From: Flavobacteriales bacterium
Lineage (GTDB): Bacteria; Bacteroidota; Bacteroidia; Flavobacteriales_F; PHOS-HE28
Assembly: GCA_016716605.1 (NCBI GenBank)
Contig: JADJWA010000001.1
Location: forward strand, 1,302,001 to 1,366,000
Reading direction: 5' to 3'
DNA: 64,000 nt
Shown: piece after piece, positions 53,901-62,108 of the stretch
How the letters are laid out: every line of letters starts with the position of its first letter
How positions within the stretch are numbered: the first letter of the stretch is position 1
Notes under the pieces: model-generated
Told to the model about the DNA's origin: nothing
Database searches by the model: none
What the model saw: the letters and a program-made list of their open reading frames with translations, nothing else
Made by a program: the position numbers and the translations under genes

Positions 53901-54637
53901 TCATTGGTATTGCTCGGATCGCAAGGGCCGTTGAACACGCTCCATTGGAAGATGTGCTCGCCCACCTCAAGGCCCAGCACCGCCGTCACCGGATCGTTCG
54001 GATCGAGGATGGTACCCGTGCTGCTCACCACGCTCCAGGTGCCCACGGCTGGGAAGATGATGGCGCTGCCTTGCAGGTTCGTGGCGGCCGTGGTGCCGGT
54101 GGGCGTGCAGAGTTCTTGATCGGGGCCCGCATCGGCGATAGGGTTGTTCTCATCGTAAAGGGTTATGATGAGCTGATCGCTGGTGAGGCCATTGGGGCAA
54201 GCACCGTTGTCCACGGTCCATTCGCAGATGTTCACGCCCACGCCCAGGTTGGTGATCGTGGTGTTCGGGTCGTTCGGGTCGGTGAAGGTGCCTTGGCCTT
54301 GCACCAGGGTCCAGGTGCCGATGGCAGGGAAGGTGACCGCACTGGCATTGAGTTGCGCGCTTGTGCCGTCGCTGGTGCAGAGGTCCTGATCCGCGCCGGC
54401 ATTCGCGCTCGCTGTGTTCTCATCGAACACCTGCACCACCACCTGATCAGTGGTGATGCCCGTGGCGCAGGGGCCATTGTCAACCGTCCATTGGAACACG
54501 CTCTCCCCGATCTCCAGGTCGAAGACCGCGGTGCTCGGGTTGTTCGGCTGCGCGATGGAGCCGGTGCCGCTCACCAGCACCCAGGTGCCGATGGCCGGGA
54601 AGGTCACCGAGCTGCCTTGCAAGGTGGTGCTGGTCAC
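50951..54637 (-). CDS. Giant PKD-like repeat T9SS protein, C-terminal part (frameshifted from 54480-60698)
   Basis: This 1228-aa reading frame is the continuation of the giant gene that begins at 60698. It opens directly in the middle of a repeat (TSTTLQGSSVTFPAIGTW) with no own signal peptide; the formal GTG at 54637 is not a real start. It holds the last 12 of 31 repeats. It ends in a type B sorting domain: VVPDAFSPNGDGTNDMFVIT ... VFNRWGNKVYEA ... WDGTSQFGS ... GTYYYILDL. Without joining to the N-terminal part, this segment could not be exported. The downstream PorP/SprF gene starts 9 nt later. Confidence 0.9.
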   Translation of the reverse strand: MTSTTLQGSSVTFPAIGTWVLVSGTGSIAQPNNPSTAVFDLEIGESVFQWTVDNGPCATGITTDQVVVQVFDENTASANAGADQDLCTSDGTSAQLNASAVTFPAIGTWTLVQGQGTFTDPNDPNTTITNLGVGVNICEWTVDNGACPNGLTSDQLIITLYDENNPIADAGPDQELCTPTGTTAATNLQGSAIIFPAVGTWSVVSSTGTILDPNDPVTAVLGLEVGEHIFQWSVFNGPCDPSNTNDIVVIRVYNENNLDADAGGDQQVCTPLTSATMAGSAIIFPAVGTWTVLSGSGDIADPNDPNTEITNLGLGVNVFQWEVYNGSCANSLTSDQVTITLFDAQAPAADAGPDQELCFPDAEVTVSGNAPVGAAVGTWSIVSGPGNITSPSSPTTTVTGLEVGETRLRWTITSGVCVTTDDEMSVFVFDPNNPPADAGLDQELCVPQDSVFMAGSSLIFPAQGTWSVVAGAGTPVNPNDPLTLIEQIAIGVNTYQWSVYNGPCGSSLDEVTIVLYDDTTAAANAGPDIEICLPLTAIDSLLGEQPPPPAEGTWTLIAGTGIIAEPNNPNSPISGLSQGTNVFVWTLEWDPCPNNGILTDTVEVRVYNPNAPLADAGPDQDLCGASSTTMAGNVPEIPGVGTWTQVLGAPATIVSPNSATTDITGLAVGSYQFVWEIYNGQCGFGPPSRDTVQVNIFDPDAAPAQAGGDISWCTPTNSAVLLANDPVFPATGTWTSISGTGTFADPNDPNTAVFNLGVGQHDFLWTIDNGPCGSSSDEISVLIYDSLQTPANAGPDQELCTPTTSTTLAGNSVTFPGSGQWSVITGTGVFADASNPNTGVSGLSIGTNTFRWTITNGPCGDTQDEVTVVVFDGNLPASAAGPDQQICTPTSTVTLQGSAVSAPAVGTWVFASGNATISNANAPNATLSGLTVGTYVLQWVVANGPCGTTTDDVTISVFDGDAADAAAGPDQSFCTPITGQVTMLGSSPTAPANGTWTLISGQGSIDQANDPFTVITGLGLGANVFQWTIDNGPCGSSNDQVALMVYDHTVPPADAGPDQDYCQTTTSTTLNAVPATSTASGFWSLLAGSGTIAQPTDPATNVTGLALGSNVFMWTVTNGDCGSTTDTMTVLIKDCETIVVPDAFSPNGDGTNDMFVITNIEYYPSNRFTVFNRWGNKVYEATPYNNQWDGTSQFGSAFKEGLPEGTYYYILDLGTDKDPYTGYIYLRR

Positions 54638-57600
54638 GTTCGGCGTGCACAGTTCCCTGATCAGGACCGGCGTTGGCCTCCGGGTTCTCGTCGAGGTACA
54701 CGAAGACGCTCACCAGATCGCTGCTGCCGCTGGTCTCGCAGGGGCCATTGTCGATGGTCCATTGGAAGATGTTCTCGCCCACCGCCAGGTTGGTCACCAA
54801 GGTGTTGGGATCGTTCGGGTCGGCGATGTCGCCTTGGCCGTTGATCAAGGTCCAGGTGCCGAATGCCGGGACCGTGGGCGAATTGCCTGCGAGATTGGTG
54901 CTGGTCTGCGGCGTGCAGAGCTCCTGGTCCGGCCCTGCATTCGCGGGCGGGTTGTTCAGGTCGAAGAGCAGGATGGTGACATCATCTTGCGTGATGCCGT
55001 TCGCGCAGGGCCCGTTGCTCACCGTCCAGCGGAACACGTTGATGCCGACAGCGAGGTTCGTGACCGTGGTGATCGGCGAGGTGGGATCGGTGATATCGCC
55101 CTGGCCGCTTACGAGCGTCCATGATCCCGTGGCCGGGAAGGTGGGCGGGTTGCCGATCAGCGTGGTGCTGTTCGTGGGCGTGCAGAACTCCTGATCCGGC
55201 CCTGCATCTGCGTCGGCGTTGTCCTCATCGAATACGAATATGCTCACCAGGTCGGAGGTGGGGGCGTTGCACGGTCCGTTGCTCACGGTCCATTGGAACA
55301 CGTTCTCTCCGATGGCGAGGTTGGTGATCGCCGTGGCAGGTGAGGTTGGATCGACGATATCGCCCTGGCCGCTCACGAGCGTCCATTGGCCCGTGGCCGG
55401 GAAGATCAAGCTGCTGCCGGCCATGGCGGTGCTGGTTTGCGGCGTGCAGAGCTGTTGGTCCGGGCCGGCATCGGCCACCGGGTTGTTGGCATCATACACG
55501 CGCACGGCTACTTGATCGCTCGTGGTGCCGCAGGGGCCGTTGGCAATCTCCCATTGGAAGATGTGCTCGCCAACAGGCAGCCCGGTCACGGTGCTCGCTG
55601 GATCGCTCGGATCGGTGATGGTGCCGAAGCCGCTGACTTGGAACCAGAATCCTTCAGCCGGGAATATGGCGGGATTGCCCGCAAGGGTCACATCGTTGTC
55701 TGGCGTGCAGATCTCGATGTCCTGACCGGCATCAGCGGCTGGCTGTTGATCATCGTAAACGAAGATGCTCACCAGATCGGTGGTGAGCGGGTTCGCGCAC
55801 GGGCCATTGCTCACCGCCCATTGGAAGATGTTCTGGCCTGCGCTCAATCCCACCACGAAGCTGTTGGGCGCGGTGGGATTGGTGGGTGTGCCGGTGCCTG
55901 CCACCAGCGTCCAGACGCCGGTAGCGGGGCTGATCACGTTGCTGCCCTGCAGGGTGGTGGTGGTGGCGGGCAGGCAGAGCTGCTGATCGTTGCCCGCGTT
56001 TGCCGCCGGGTTCAGTGAGCTGAACACGCGGATCACCACTTCATCGCTGGTGGTGGAGCAGTTGCCGTTCACGATCGTCCACGCGTAAGTGTGCGTGCCC
56101 ACTGGCAATCCGGTGATCGTGGTGTTGGGGCTGTTCACATCGGTCACGGTTCCGCCCGTGCCTCCGGTCAGGGTCCAGGTTCCCACCGCAACGCCTACCG
56201 GGCTATTGGCGGCCATGCTCACGCTATTGGTGGGCGTGCAGATGTCGATGTCGGGTCCGGCATTCGCTGCCGGCGCATCATCGTCATACAGGAAGATGGT
56301 GACCTGGTCCGTGGTGATCGGGCTGGGGCAGGCGCCGTTGTTCACCTGCCACTGGAATACGTTCGCGCCGATGCTCAATCCGCTCACAGCGGTGGTGGGG
56401 CTCGTGGGATTAGCGATGGTGCCGCTGCCGCTCACCAAGGTCCATGTGCCCACAGCAGGGAAGGTGAGCGAGCTGCCCACCAGCGTCGTGTTCGTATTGG
56501 GCGTGCAGAGCTGCTGGTCAGGGCCGGCGTTGGCAACTGGGTTGTTCGGGTCGTACACGTAGATGTCCACCAGGTCGCTCGTTACCCCGCAAGCGCCGTT
56601 GTTGATGCTCCAGCGCAGCGTGTTCAGCCCGATGCTCAAACCGCTGACTGTGGCCGTTGGGCTGGTTGTGCTGCTGAAATTGGCCGTGCCAGCCACCACG
56701 CTCCAGCTGGCTGTGGCTACCCCGATGGGTGCATTGGCCGCCATCACCACGTTGCTAGCGATTCCGCAAACGCTTTGATCAGGTCCGGCGTCGGCGGCTT
56801 GCGCATCGCCATCGGCGAGCGTGATGGTCATGGTGCTGCTGGTCACGCCGTTGGGGCAGGCGCCATTGTTCACCGTCCATGTGAACTGGCTGATGCCCAC
56901 TTGCAGGCCGGTGATGGCCGTGGTGGGGCTGCTCGGGCTCACGATTGTAGCGGCGGGCCCGGCGCTCTGCGTCCAAGTGCCTTGTGCCGGGAATGTCACG
57001 GCGCTTCCAGCCATGGTGGTGCTTGTGACCGGTGTGCAGAAACTCTGATCTGGACCGGCTGCAGCATCCGGGTTGTTCGGATCATAGATGAAGATGCTCA
57101 TCTGGTCCGTGGTCAATCCGCTGCATGGGCCATTGTTCACCGTCCATTGGAAGATGTTCTGGCCCACTTGCAAGCCCGTAACCGTTGTGGTCGGATCGCT
57201 CGGATTGGCAAGAATGCCCGTGCCGCTAACCAGCGTCCATTGGCCTGTGGCGGGGCTGATCAGGCTGCTACCCGCCATGCCCGTGCTACCGCTGGTGGAG
57301 CACAGGGACTGGTCGGGGCCGGCGTTCGCAATAGGATTGCCGAAATCGAATACGCGCACGACCACATCGTCGCTCGTGATTCCTGTGGGGCAGGGGCCAT
57401 TATCGACCGTCCAGCGGAAGGTGTAGGTGCCTACGGTGAGGTTTCCGATCTGTGTGGTCGGGCTGTTCGCATCGCTGATGGCCGCTCCCACCGGTCCGCT
57501 CACGATGGTCCATGTGCCGGTGGAGGGGGAGGTGACCGCGCTCGCGGCCATGAAGACCGTGTTCGGCGCCACGGGAACGCAGATCTCCTGGTCGGGACCT

Positions 57601-59465
57601 GCGTTCGCGATCGGGTTGGCTGGGTCGTAGTTCAGGATCACCACATCATCGAAGCTGCTGCCGCAGGGTCCGTTGCTCACCGTCCAACGCAGGGTCACGC
57701 TGCCCGTGATCAAGCCCGTGATCGCCGTTGTGGCGCTATTCGGATTGCTGATCGTGGCCGCGCCGGAGACCACGGCCCACGTGCCCGCCGCAGGCAAGGC
57801 CACGGCGTTGCCTGCCATCACGGTGCTGGTGGGACCGCAGAGCGATTGGTCAGGACCGGCATTGGCCGTTGCTACAGCCGGGTCGAAGAGCGTGATGGTA
57901 ACAGTGCTCGATGTGGTAGCGCCGGGGCATGGTCCGTTCACGATGGTCCAGCGATACACGTTCGTGCCGATCGCCATGCCCGTCACCGAGGTGGTTGGGC
58001 TGTTGGCATCGGCGAAGTTTCCTTGACCGCTCACCAGCGTCCATGTGCCGATCGCGGGTGCCGTTGCTGCGTTGGCAGCAAGCGTCACCGATGCAACTGG
58101 CGCGCACAGGTTCTGGTTGGGGCCAGCGTTCGCTGCGGGCGCGTTGCGGTCATAAACGCGGATTACCACGTCATCCGTGGAGGTCGGCGGTATGCATGGG
58201 CCGTTGTTCACGGTCCAACGGAAGGTGTGCGTGCCAACAGCAAGGTTGGTGATGGTGGTGGTGGGGTTTGAAGGTGTGGTGATCACTGCGCCCGCCGGTC
58301 CGCTGACGATGCTCCAAGCACCGGTTGCCGGTGCAGCGGCAGCGCTGGCCGCCATGGTTGCGTTGGCGAGCCCGGTTCCATTTACGGTGCACAGTTCCTG
58401 GTCAGGACCGGCGTTCGCCACAGGCGTATCCGGGTTGAAGCGTGTGATGGTGACCTGCGAAGTGGTGAGGCCGTTGGCGCAAGGGCCATTGTTCAATGAC
58501 CACTGGAACACATTGGGGCCGAAGCTCAAGTTGCTCACGTCCGTGGTGGGGCTATTCGCATTCGCGAACGCTCCCGTGCCGCTCACCACGGTCCATGTCC
58601 CGGTGGCGGGCGCAATGGGCGTGTTGCCGGCCAGCGTGGTGCTGCTGCTGCACACTTGCTGGTTGGGGCCGGCATTGGCATTCGGACTGGCGGGGTTGAA
58701 CACCGTGACGGAGACCTCATCCTGGGTGGTCGGCGGTAGGCAAGGGCCATTGCTTATCGTCCATCGGAAGGTGTTCACTCCGATGCTCAGACCACTCACG
58801 GTGGTGCTCGGGCTGGTTGGCGAACCGAACGTGCCCGTACCCGCGACAACGGTCCATAGGCCGGTTGCTGGTGCTATCAGACTGTTGCCCGTGAGCGTGG
58901 TGCTGGTCGCGGGCGCGCACAGTTGCTGGTCGGGTCCGGCATTCGCGGCGGCTTGCGCATTGCTGAACACGAACACGGTCACCTGGTTATTCGTCGGCGC
59001 TCCGCATGGCCCGTTGTTGATGGTCCATCGGAACACATTCGAGCCGACGCTCAGTCCGCTCACACTCGTGTTTGGGCTGGTGGCATCGGCAAAGGCGCCG
59101 GTGCCGCTCACCAAGGTCCATTGACCGGATGCGGGCGCAGCCGCCGTGTTCGCAGCGAGCGCTGTAGTGGTGCTGGGCAGGCACAGGCTCTGGTCGGGAC
59201 CGGCATTGGCCGAGGCTTGCGACGGATTGAAGCTGGTGACCACCACATCATCGCTGGTGGTGCCGCAAGTGCCATAGTCCACGGTCCACCGGAAGGTGTT
59301 GGCGCCAGTGCCAAGTCCGCTCACCGTTGTGGTGGGGCTATTCGCGTCAGCGAAGCTGCCCGATCCACTTACTACGCTCCAAGTGCCTTGCACCGGCCAG
59401 GGCAGCAGCCCAGCAAGGGTGGCAGATGGTCCGCACACGCTCTGATCAGGGCCCGCGTTCGCCGG
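51245..59465 (-). repeat. 31 tandem PKD-like coding repeats (~264 bp each)
   Basis: Units of about 88 aa follow the pattern NAGPDQxLCxPxxxTTLAGN ... PATGxWTLVSGTG ... TxVSGLxVGxNxFxW ... NGPC, with two conserved cysteines per unit. Nineteen units lie before and twelve after the frameshift. Confidence 0.85.
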
Positions 59466-60698
59466 GGTGAACGGCGGCGTGACTTGAATGGCGAAGCCGA
59501 ATTGGTTGGTGCCAACGAGCGGACATGCATTGTCCTGCACGTTCACCGAGAACAGGTTCTGACCGATGTCCGCAGCGCTGGGCGTCCAGCAGAAAGTGCC
59601 CACGGGCAAGGGTCCGCCGGTGGTGGTGAAGGTGGCCCCCGGAATGCCGTTGTTCCACGTCATCGTCACCGTCTGTCCGGCGTCGGCATCGCTGCTGTTC
59701 ACCGTGAAGCAGAAGGGCACGCCCGCGCATGCATCATAGGTGAAGGTGCTGGTCCCGTTCACGCCGCTCACCTGGGGCAGTGCATTGCTGCACGCGATGA
59801 TGGCGAACTGCACATCGCGGATGAGTTCGCCGATGAGCACGCCATTGCGGTACTCGCGCACGCGCACGGTCACCACTGCGAATTGCTGGATGCTCGGCGT
59901 GAACGTGATCGTGCCCGTGACCGGGTTGATCTGCACGGCATTGGCGCCACCAGCGGTCACCACGGGCTGCGCGGCGCTGTAGCCCGCATTGTAGGGGATG
60001 TTCGTACCGCCGGATCCCAATGCGTTCACCACCGCGAAAGCCAGGGAGTCACCATCCACGTCGTTGAAGCCGTGGTTGTAGCTCACCGGCTGGCCCACGC
60101 AGCCGAAGGCTGTCGGCGTGTTCAGGAAGGCTGGTGAGTTGTTGCAAGGGGTTACGGTCTGATTCAGGTTGGCGTACAGGTACAGGTTGCGGTTGCCCGG
60201 GTTGTTCAGGGAGGTGATGGCATTGTTGCGGCAGCACAGGTCCCAATCAATGACCCAATCGTTCCCACAGGCCGCGTAGGCGCTCAGATTCACAAGGGCG
60301 CTGTATCGGTATCGCTCAATACCATACGGAGCGCCGGGGTCGGAGCAACGGTCAGCGGCGCCGAAGCACAAGGGAGTCACCACATCAACGCCGTCGAGGC
60401 TGAAGCACGGATTCAAGGTGATGTTGCACGCGGTGCTGCGGAGCCTGAATTGCCGGCCATTGCTGCAATTGGTTGGTGCGGCCACACCGTTGCAGTCCCG
60501 GTAGAAATTCAAGCGCACGCGGTACTGCCCCGAGCCCACGCATTCATAAGTCAGCTCGCCGCCCATGGCGTGCGTGGCCTTCGCTTCATGCTGCGGGAGC
60601 AGCAATGCGGCCATGCCGAGGAGCAGGATCAGAAAGGTGCGGTGGATGGCAGCGCGCGATGAACCGAGCGCCAAGGGGAGGGGTCGTTGTACCGTCAT
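54480..60698 (-). CDS. Giant PKD-like repeat T9SS protein, N-terminal part (one gene with 50951-54637)
   Basis: From ATG 60698 (MTVQRPLPLALGSSRAAIHR, with the hydrophobic FLILLLGMAALLLP) the protein has a signal peptide. An N-terminal domain follows (THAMGGELTYECVGSGQYRVRLNFYRDCNG) of the type found in Bacteroidota gliding/adhesion proteins (to about residue 415). Nineteen repeats with NAGPDQ ... NGPC motifs come next. Shortly after ENPEANAGPDQ the frame breaks (GTVHAERDQHH), while the expected ELCTPNVTSTTL continues in the next frame. Removing one base at 54655-54657 gives a single 3248-codon reading frame to 50951. The cause may be an assembly or sequencing error, or a true inactivating mutation. 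Confidence 0.9.
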   Translation of the reverse strand: MTVQRPLPLALGSSRAAIHRTFLILLLGMAALLLPQHEAKATHAMGGELTYECVGSGQYRVRLNFYRDCNGVAAPTNCSNGRQFRLRSTACNITLNPCFSLDGVDVVTPLCFGAADRCSDPGAPYGIERYRYSALVNLSAYAACGNDWVIDWDLCCRNNAITSLNNPGNRNLYLYANLNQTVTPCNNSPAFLNTPTAFGCVGQPVSYNHGFNDVDGDSLAFAVVNALGSGGTNIPYNAGYSAAQPVVTAGGANAVQINPVTGTITFTPSIQQFAVVTVRVREYRNGVLIGELIRDVQFAIIACSNALPQVSGVNGTSTFTYDACAGVPFCFTVNSSDADAGQTVTMTWNNGIPGATFTTTGGPLPVGTFCWTPSAADIGQNLFSVNVQDNACPLVGTNQFGFAIQVTPPFTPANAGPDQSVCGPSATLAGLLPWPVQGTWSVVSGSGSFADANSPTTTVSGLGTGANTFRWTVDYGTCGTTSDDVVVTSFNPSQASANAGPDQSLCLPSTTTALAANTAAAPASGQWTLVSGTGAFADATSPNTSVSGLSVGSNVFRWTINNGPCGAPTNNQVTVFVFSNAQAAANAGPDQQLCAPATSTTLTGNSLIAPATGLWTVVAGTGTFGSPTSPSTTVSGLSIGVNTFRWTISNGPCLPPTTQDEVSVTVFNPASPNANAGPNQQVCSSSTTLAGNTPIAPATGTWTVVSGTGAFANANSPTTDVSNLSFGPNVFQWSLNNGPCANGLTTSQVTITRFNPDTPVANAGPDQELCTVNGTGLANATMAASAAAAPATGAWSIVSGPAGAVITTPSNPTTTITNLAVGTHTFRWTVNNGPCIPPTSTDDVVIRVYDRNAPAANAGPNQNLCAPVASVTLAANAATAPAIGTWTLVSGQGNFADANSPTTSVTGMAIGTNVYRWTIVNGPCPGATTSSTVTITLFDPAVATANAGPDQSLCGPTSTVMAGNAVALPAAGTWAVVSGAATISNPNSATTAITGLITGSVTLRWTVSNGPCGSSFDDVVILNYDPANPIANAGPDQEICVPVAPNTVFMAASAVTSPSTGTWTIVSGPVGAAISDANSPTTQIGNLTVGTYTFRWTVDNGPCPTGITSDDVVVRVFDFGNPIANAGPDQSLCSTSGSTGMAGSSLISPATGQWTLVSGTGILANPSDPTTTVTGLQVGQNIFQWTVNNGPCSGLTTDQMSIFIYDPNNPDAAAGPDQSFCTPVTSTTMAGSAVTFPAQGTWTQSAGPAATIVSPSSPTTAITGLQVGISQFTWTVNNGACPNGVTSSTMTITLADGDAQAADAGPDQSVCGIASNVVMAANAPIGVATASWSVVAGTANFSSTTSPTATVSGLSIGLNTLRWSINNGACGVTSDLVDIYVYDPNNPVANAGPDQQLCTPNTNTTLVGSSLTFPAVGTWTLVSGSGTIANPTSPTTAVSGLSIGANVFQWQVNNGACPSPITTDQVTIFLYDDDAPAANAGPDIDICTPTNSVSMAANSPVGVAVGTWTLTGGTGGTVTDVNSPNTTITGLPVGTHTYAWTIVNGNCSTTSDEVVIRVFSSLNPAANAGNDQQLCLPATTTTLQGSNVISPATGVWTLVAGTGTPTNPTAPNSFVVGLSAGQNIFQWAVSNGPCANPLTTDLVSIFVYDDQQPAADAGQDIEICTPDNDVTLAGNPAIFPAEGFWFQVSGFGTITDPSDPASTVTGLPVGEHIFQWEIANGPCGTTSDQVAVRVYDANNPVADAGPDQQLCTPQTSTAMAGSSLIFPATGQWTLVSGQGDIVDPTSPATAITNLAIGENVFQWTVSNGPCNAPTSDLVSIFVFDEDNADADAGPDQEFCTPTNSTTLIGNPPTFPATGSWTLVSGQGDITDPTSPITTVTNLAVGINVFRWTVSNGPCANGITQDDVTILLFDLNNPPANAGPDQELCTPQTSTNLAGNSPTVPAFGTWTLINGQGDIADPNDPNTLVTNLAVGENIFQWTIDNGPCETSGSSDLVSVFVYLDENPEANAGPDQGTVHAERDQHHLARQLGDLPGHRHLGAGERHRLHRAAEQPEHRGLRPGDRGERVPMDG
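54655..54657 (-). other. Single-base insertion (frameshift) in the giant repeat gene
   Basis: The plus strand reads AGTTCCCTGATCAGG, where the other repeats read AGTTCCTG or AGCTCCTG. The extra C (extra G on the coding strand) turns G-P-D-Q-E-L-C into G-P-D-Q-G-T-V. Deleting it makes the length 50951-60698 divisible by three. Confidence 0.85.
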
Positions 60699-61034
60699 GT
60701 GCCGGCCGGCTTGGTGAGCGCCTGCCGTGATCCACGCCGAAGCAGACCCCCAGGGGTTTGGGGAGCTGCGCCTCGCCATAGGTCCGCGCATCGGCTTGAA
60801 GCATTGCCGACGCTTGCGGTACCCTGCGATCCACGCATCACGGTCAGGTGCCGGACAAACGTATCGGCATGGCTTCCCAAGCTAGGATGGCGCATATCGC
60901 ACTTGTCAACACGCCTTTGTGCGGCGCGCGGACCTGATGCGTCAGGTTGGTTGCGGCTTGTGCTTCCTTTGGCATGCGCGCGCAGCATTTCGGTCCGGTA
61001 CGATGGTTGCGTGCGTCAAGCAAACCGCAACTCC
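60699..61034. other. Divergent intergenic region of 336 nt
   Basis: It separates the giant repeat gene (minus) from the tryptophan-rich gene (plus). It contains the minus-strand -7 box TACGTTTG at 60856-60863. No convincing plus-strand promoter was found: TTTG (60968-60971) and a weak CATTTCG nearby are the only candidates. No gene or RNA structure was recognised. Confidence 0.5.
60856..60863 (-). promoter_or_regulatory. -7 promoter box of the giant repeat operon
   Basis: TACGTTTG on the minus strand is an exact match to the Bacteroidota -7 box TAnnTTTG. It lies 157 nt upstream of ATG 60698, giving this operon one of the longest leaders in the window. A -33 TTTG at the right distance was not seen. 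Confidence 0.45.
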
Positions 61035-62000
61035 ATGAAACGCATCCATTGCTCCATCGCATTCGCCGCCCTGGCTTCCGCAGCCTTCGGCCTTGGACAG
61101 CAACCAGACAGCACCGGCATGGCTGGGGATCAGTTCGATCTGCGCGGCGCCTTGCACCAGTTCAGCAGGGCAAAGGATCTGGAGTCCTTCGAACAAGCCA
61201 TCAACTCCCCGGACAATAACGTGAGCAACCTCGACCTCAATGAGGACGGAGAGGTGGATTTCGTGCAAGTGGGCACCCTGGCTGAAGGCGATGCCCGCGT
61301 GGTGGTGCTCAGCGTTCAGGTGAATAAGGAAGAGCGTCAGGATATCGCTTCAATTCAAATGGAGCGCAACGCCGATGGCGCGGTGGCCTTGCAGATACGC
61401 GGCGACCTGGCCTTGTACCCGGAGGGTACGATCGTAGAACCCACCGAGCAGGCCATGGAGGGCGGCCAGAAGCGCGGCGGCCCGCTGGCTCCGCCAGCGC
61501 AGGTAACCGTTTGGGTGAACGTATGGTCATGGCCGAGCGTGCAATGGTGTTACGGGCCCCTTTGGTGGGAATGGAATTCGCCCTGGTACTGGGGCTATTA
61601 CCCGCCGTGGTGGAGGCCGTGGCGCTGCTGGGGCTGGAGCGCGTGGTGGGGCTTCCCACGGCCTTATTGGGGCTGGTACCACCCGGCGGCTTTCTGCCGC
61701 GTGGAGCAGGCTCATAACATTTACATGCACCGGCGAACAGTTTCACCATCGTTCGGCCGCAGGGCCGCTGCGCAGCCGTCTCGGGCAACGCAAGACCTGA
61801 ACCAGCCGAAGCCATTGAGGGAAACCGGTAGGACCATAGAGCGCGAGCGCGTGAAGGAGCCCGCGAAGACCCCCGTGCGTAAACCCGCTGTTCGCCCGCA
61901 GAAGCAACCGGCGCCTCCGCGCACATCACCGCCGAGCCGTCCTCCGCAAAAGGCCCCGGCTCCCAGCCGGGCACCATCGCGTCCTCCCGGCAAACGCTAA
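61035..62000 (+). CDS. Tryptophan-rich exported protein of unknown function
   Basis: The 321-aa product has a signal peptide (MKRIHCSIAFAALASAAFGLGQ). An acidic domain follows with a calcium-loop-like DLNEDGEVD (residues 67-75). Residues about 158-217 hold 18 tryptophans in 60 positions, together with many Tyr and Pro (WEWNSPWYWGYYPPWWRPW). The C-terminal third is basic and proline-rich (KPAVRPQKQPAPPRTSPPS). Similar W-rich exported proteins occur in Bacteroidota without known function. The region could bind aromatic or glycan surfaces or membranes; this is inference. It is followed by a strong terminator. Confidence 0.75.
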   Translation: MKRIHCSIAFAALASAAFGLGQQPDSTGMAGDQFDLRGALHQFSRAKDLESFEQAINSPDNNVSNLDLNEDGEVDFVQVGTLAEGDARVVVLSVQVNKEERQDIASIQMERNADGAVALQIRGDLALYPEGTIVEPTEQAMEGGQKRGGPLAPPAQVTVWVNVWSWPSVQWCYGPLWWEWNSPWYWGYYPPWWRPWRCWGWSAWWGFPRPYWGWYHPAAFCRVEQAHNIYMHRRTVSPSFGRRAAAQPSRATQDLNQPKPLRETGRTIERERVKEPAKTPVRKPAVRPQKQPAPPRTSPPSRPPQKAPAPSRAPSRPPGKR

Positions 62001-62038
62001 AGGCACAACCAGCCATCGGCTGCCACCGCTCATCAAAC

Positions 62039-62063
62039 GGCGCCTCCGCTCTGCGGGGGCGCC
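62039..62063 (+). terminator. Strong hairpin terminator after the tryptophan-rich gene
   Basis: GGCGCCTCCGC (62039-62049) and GCGGGGGCGCC (62053-62063) form an 11-bp stem with one G-T pair and a 3-nt loop (TCT). A short CTACTTT follows. It separates the tryptophan-rich gene from the TonB receptor gene. Confidence 0.7.
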
Positions 62064-62066
62064 GCC

Positions 62067-62074
62067 TACTTTAG
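62067..62074 (+). promoter_or_regulatory. -7 box of the right-edge TonB receptor gene
   Basis: TACTTTAG lies directly behind the terminator stem and 34 nt before ATG 62109. Its -33 region would fall inside the terminator hairpin. Confidence 0.35.
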
Positions 62075-62108
62075 CCGCCCCTTGAACCGGGGCTACTTCC
62101 ACTCTTGC

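Noticed and set aside
54480..54660. Programmed ribosomal frameshift in the giant repeat gene
   Set aside because: The site is GGG without a slippery heptamer, stop codon or stimulating hairpin that I could see; the other repeats simply have one base fewer.
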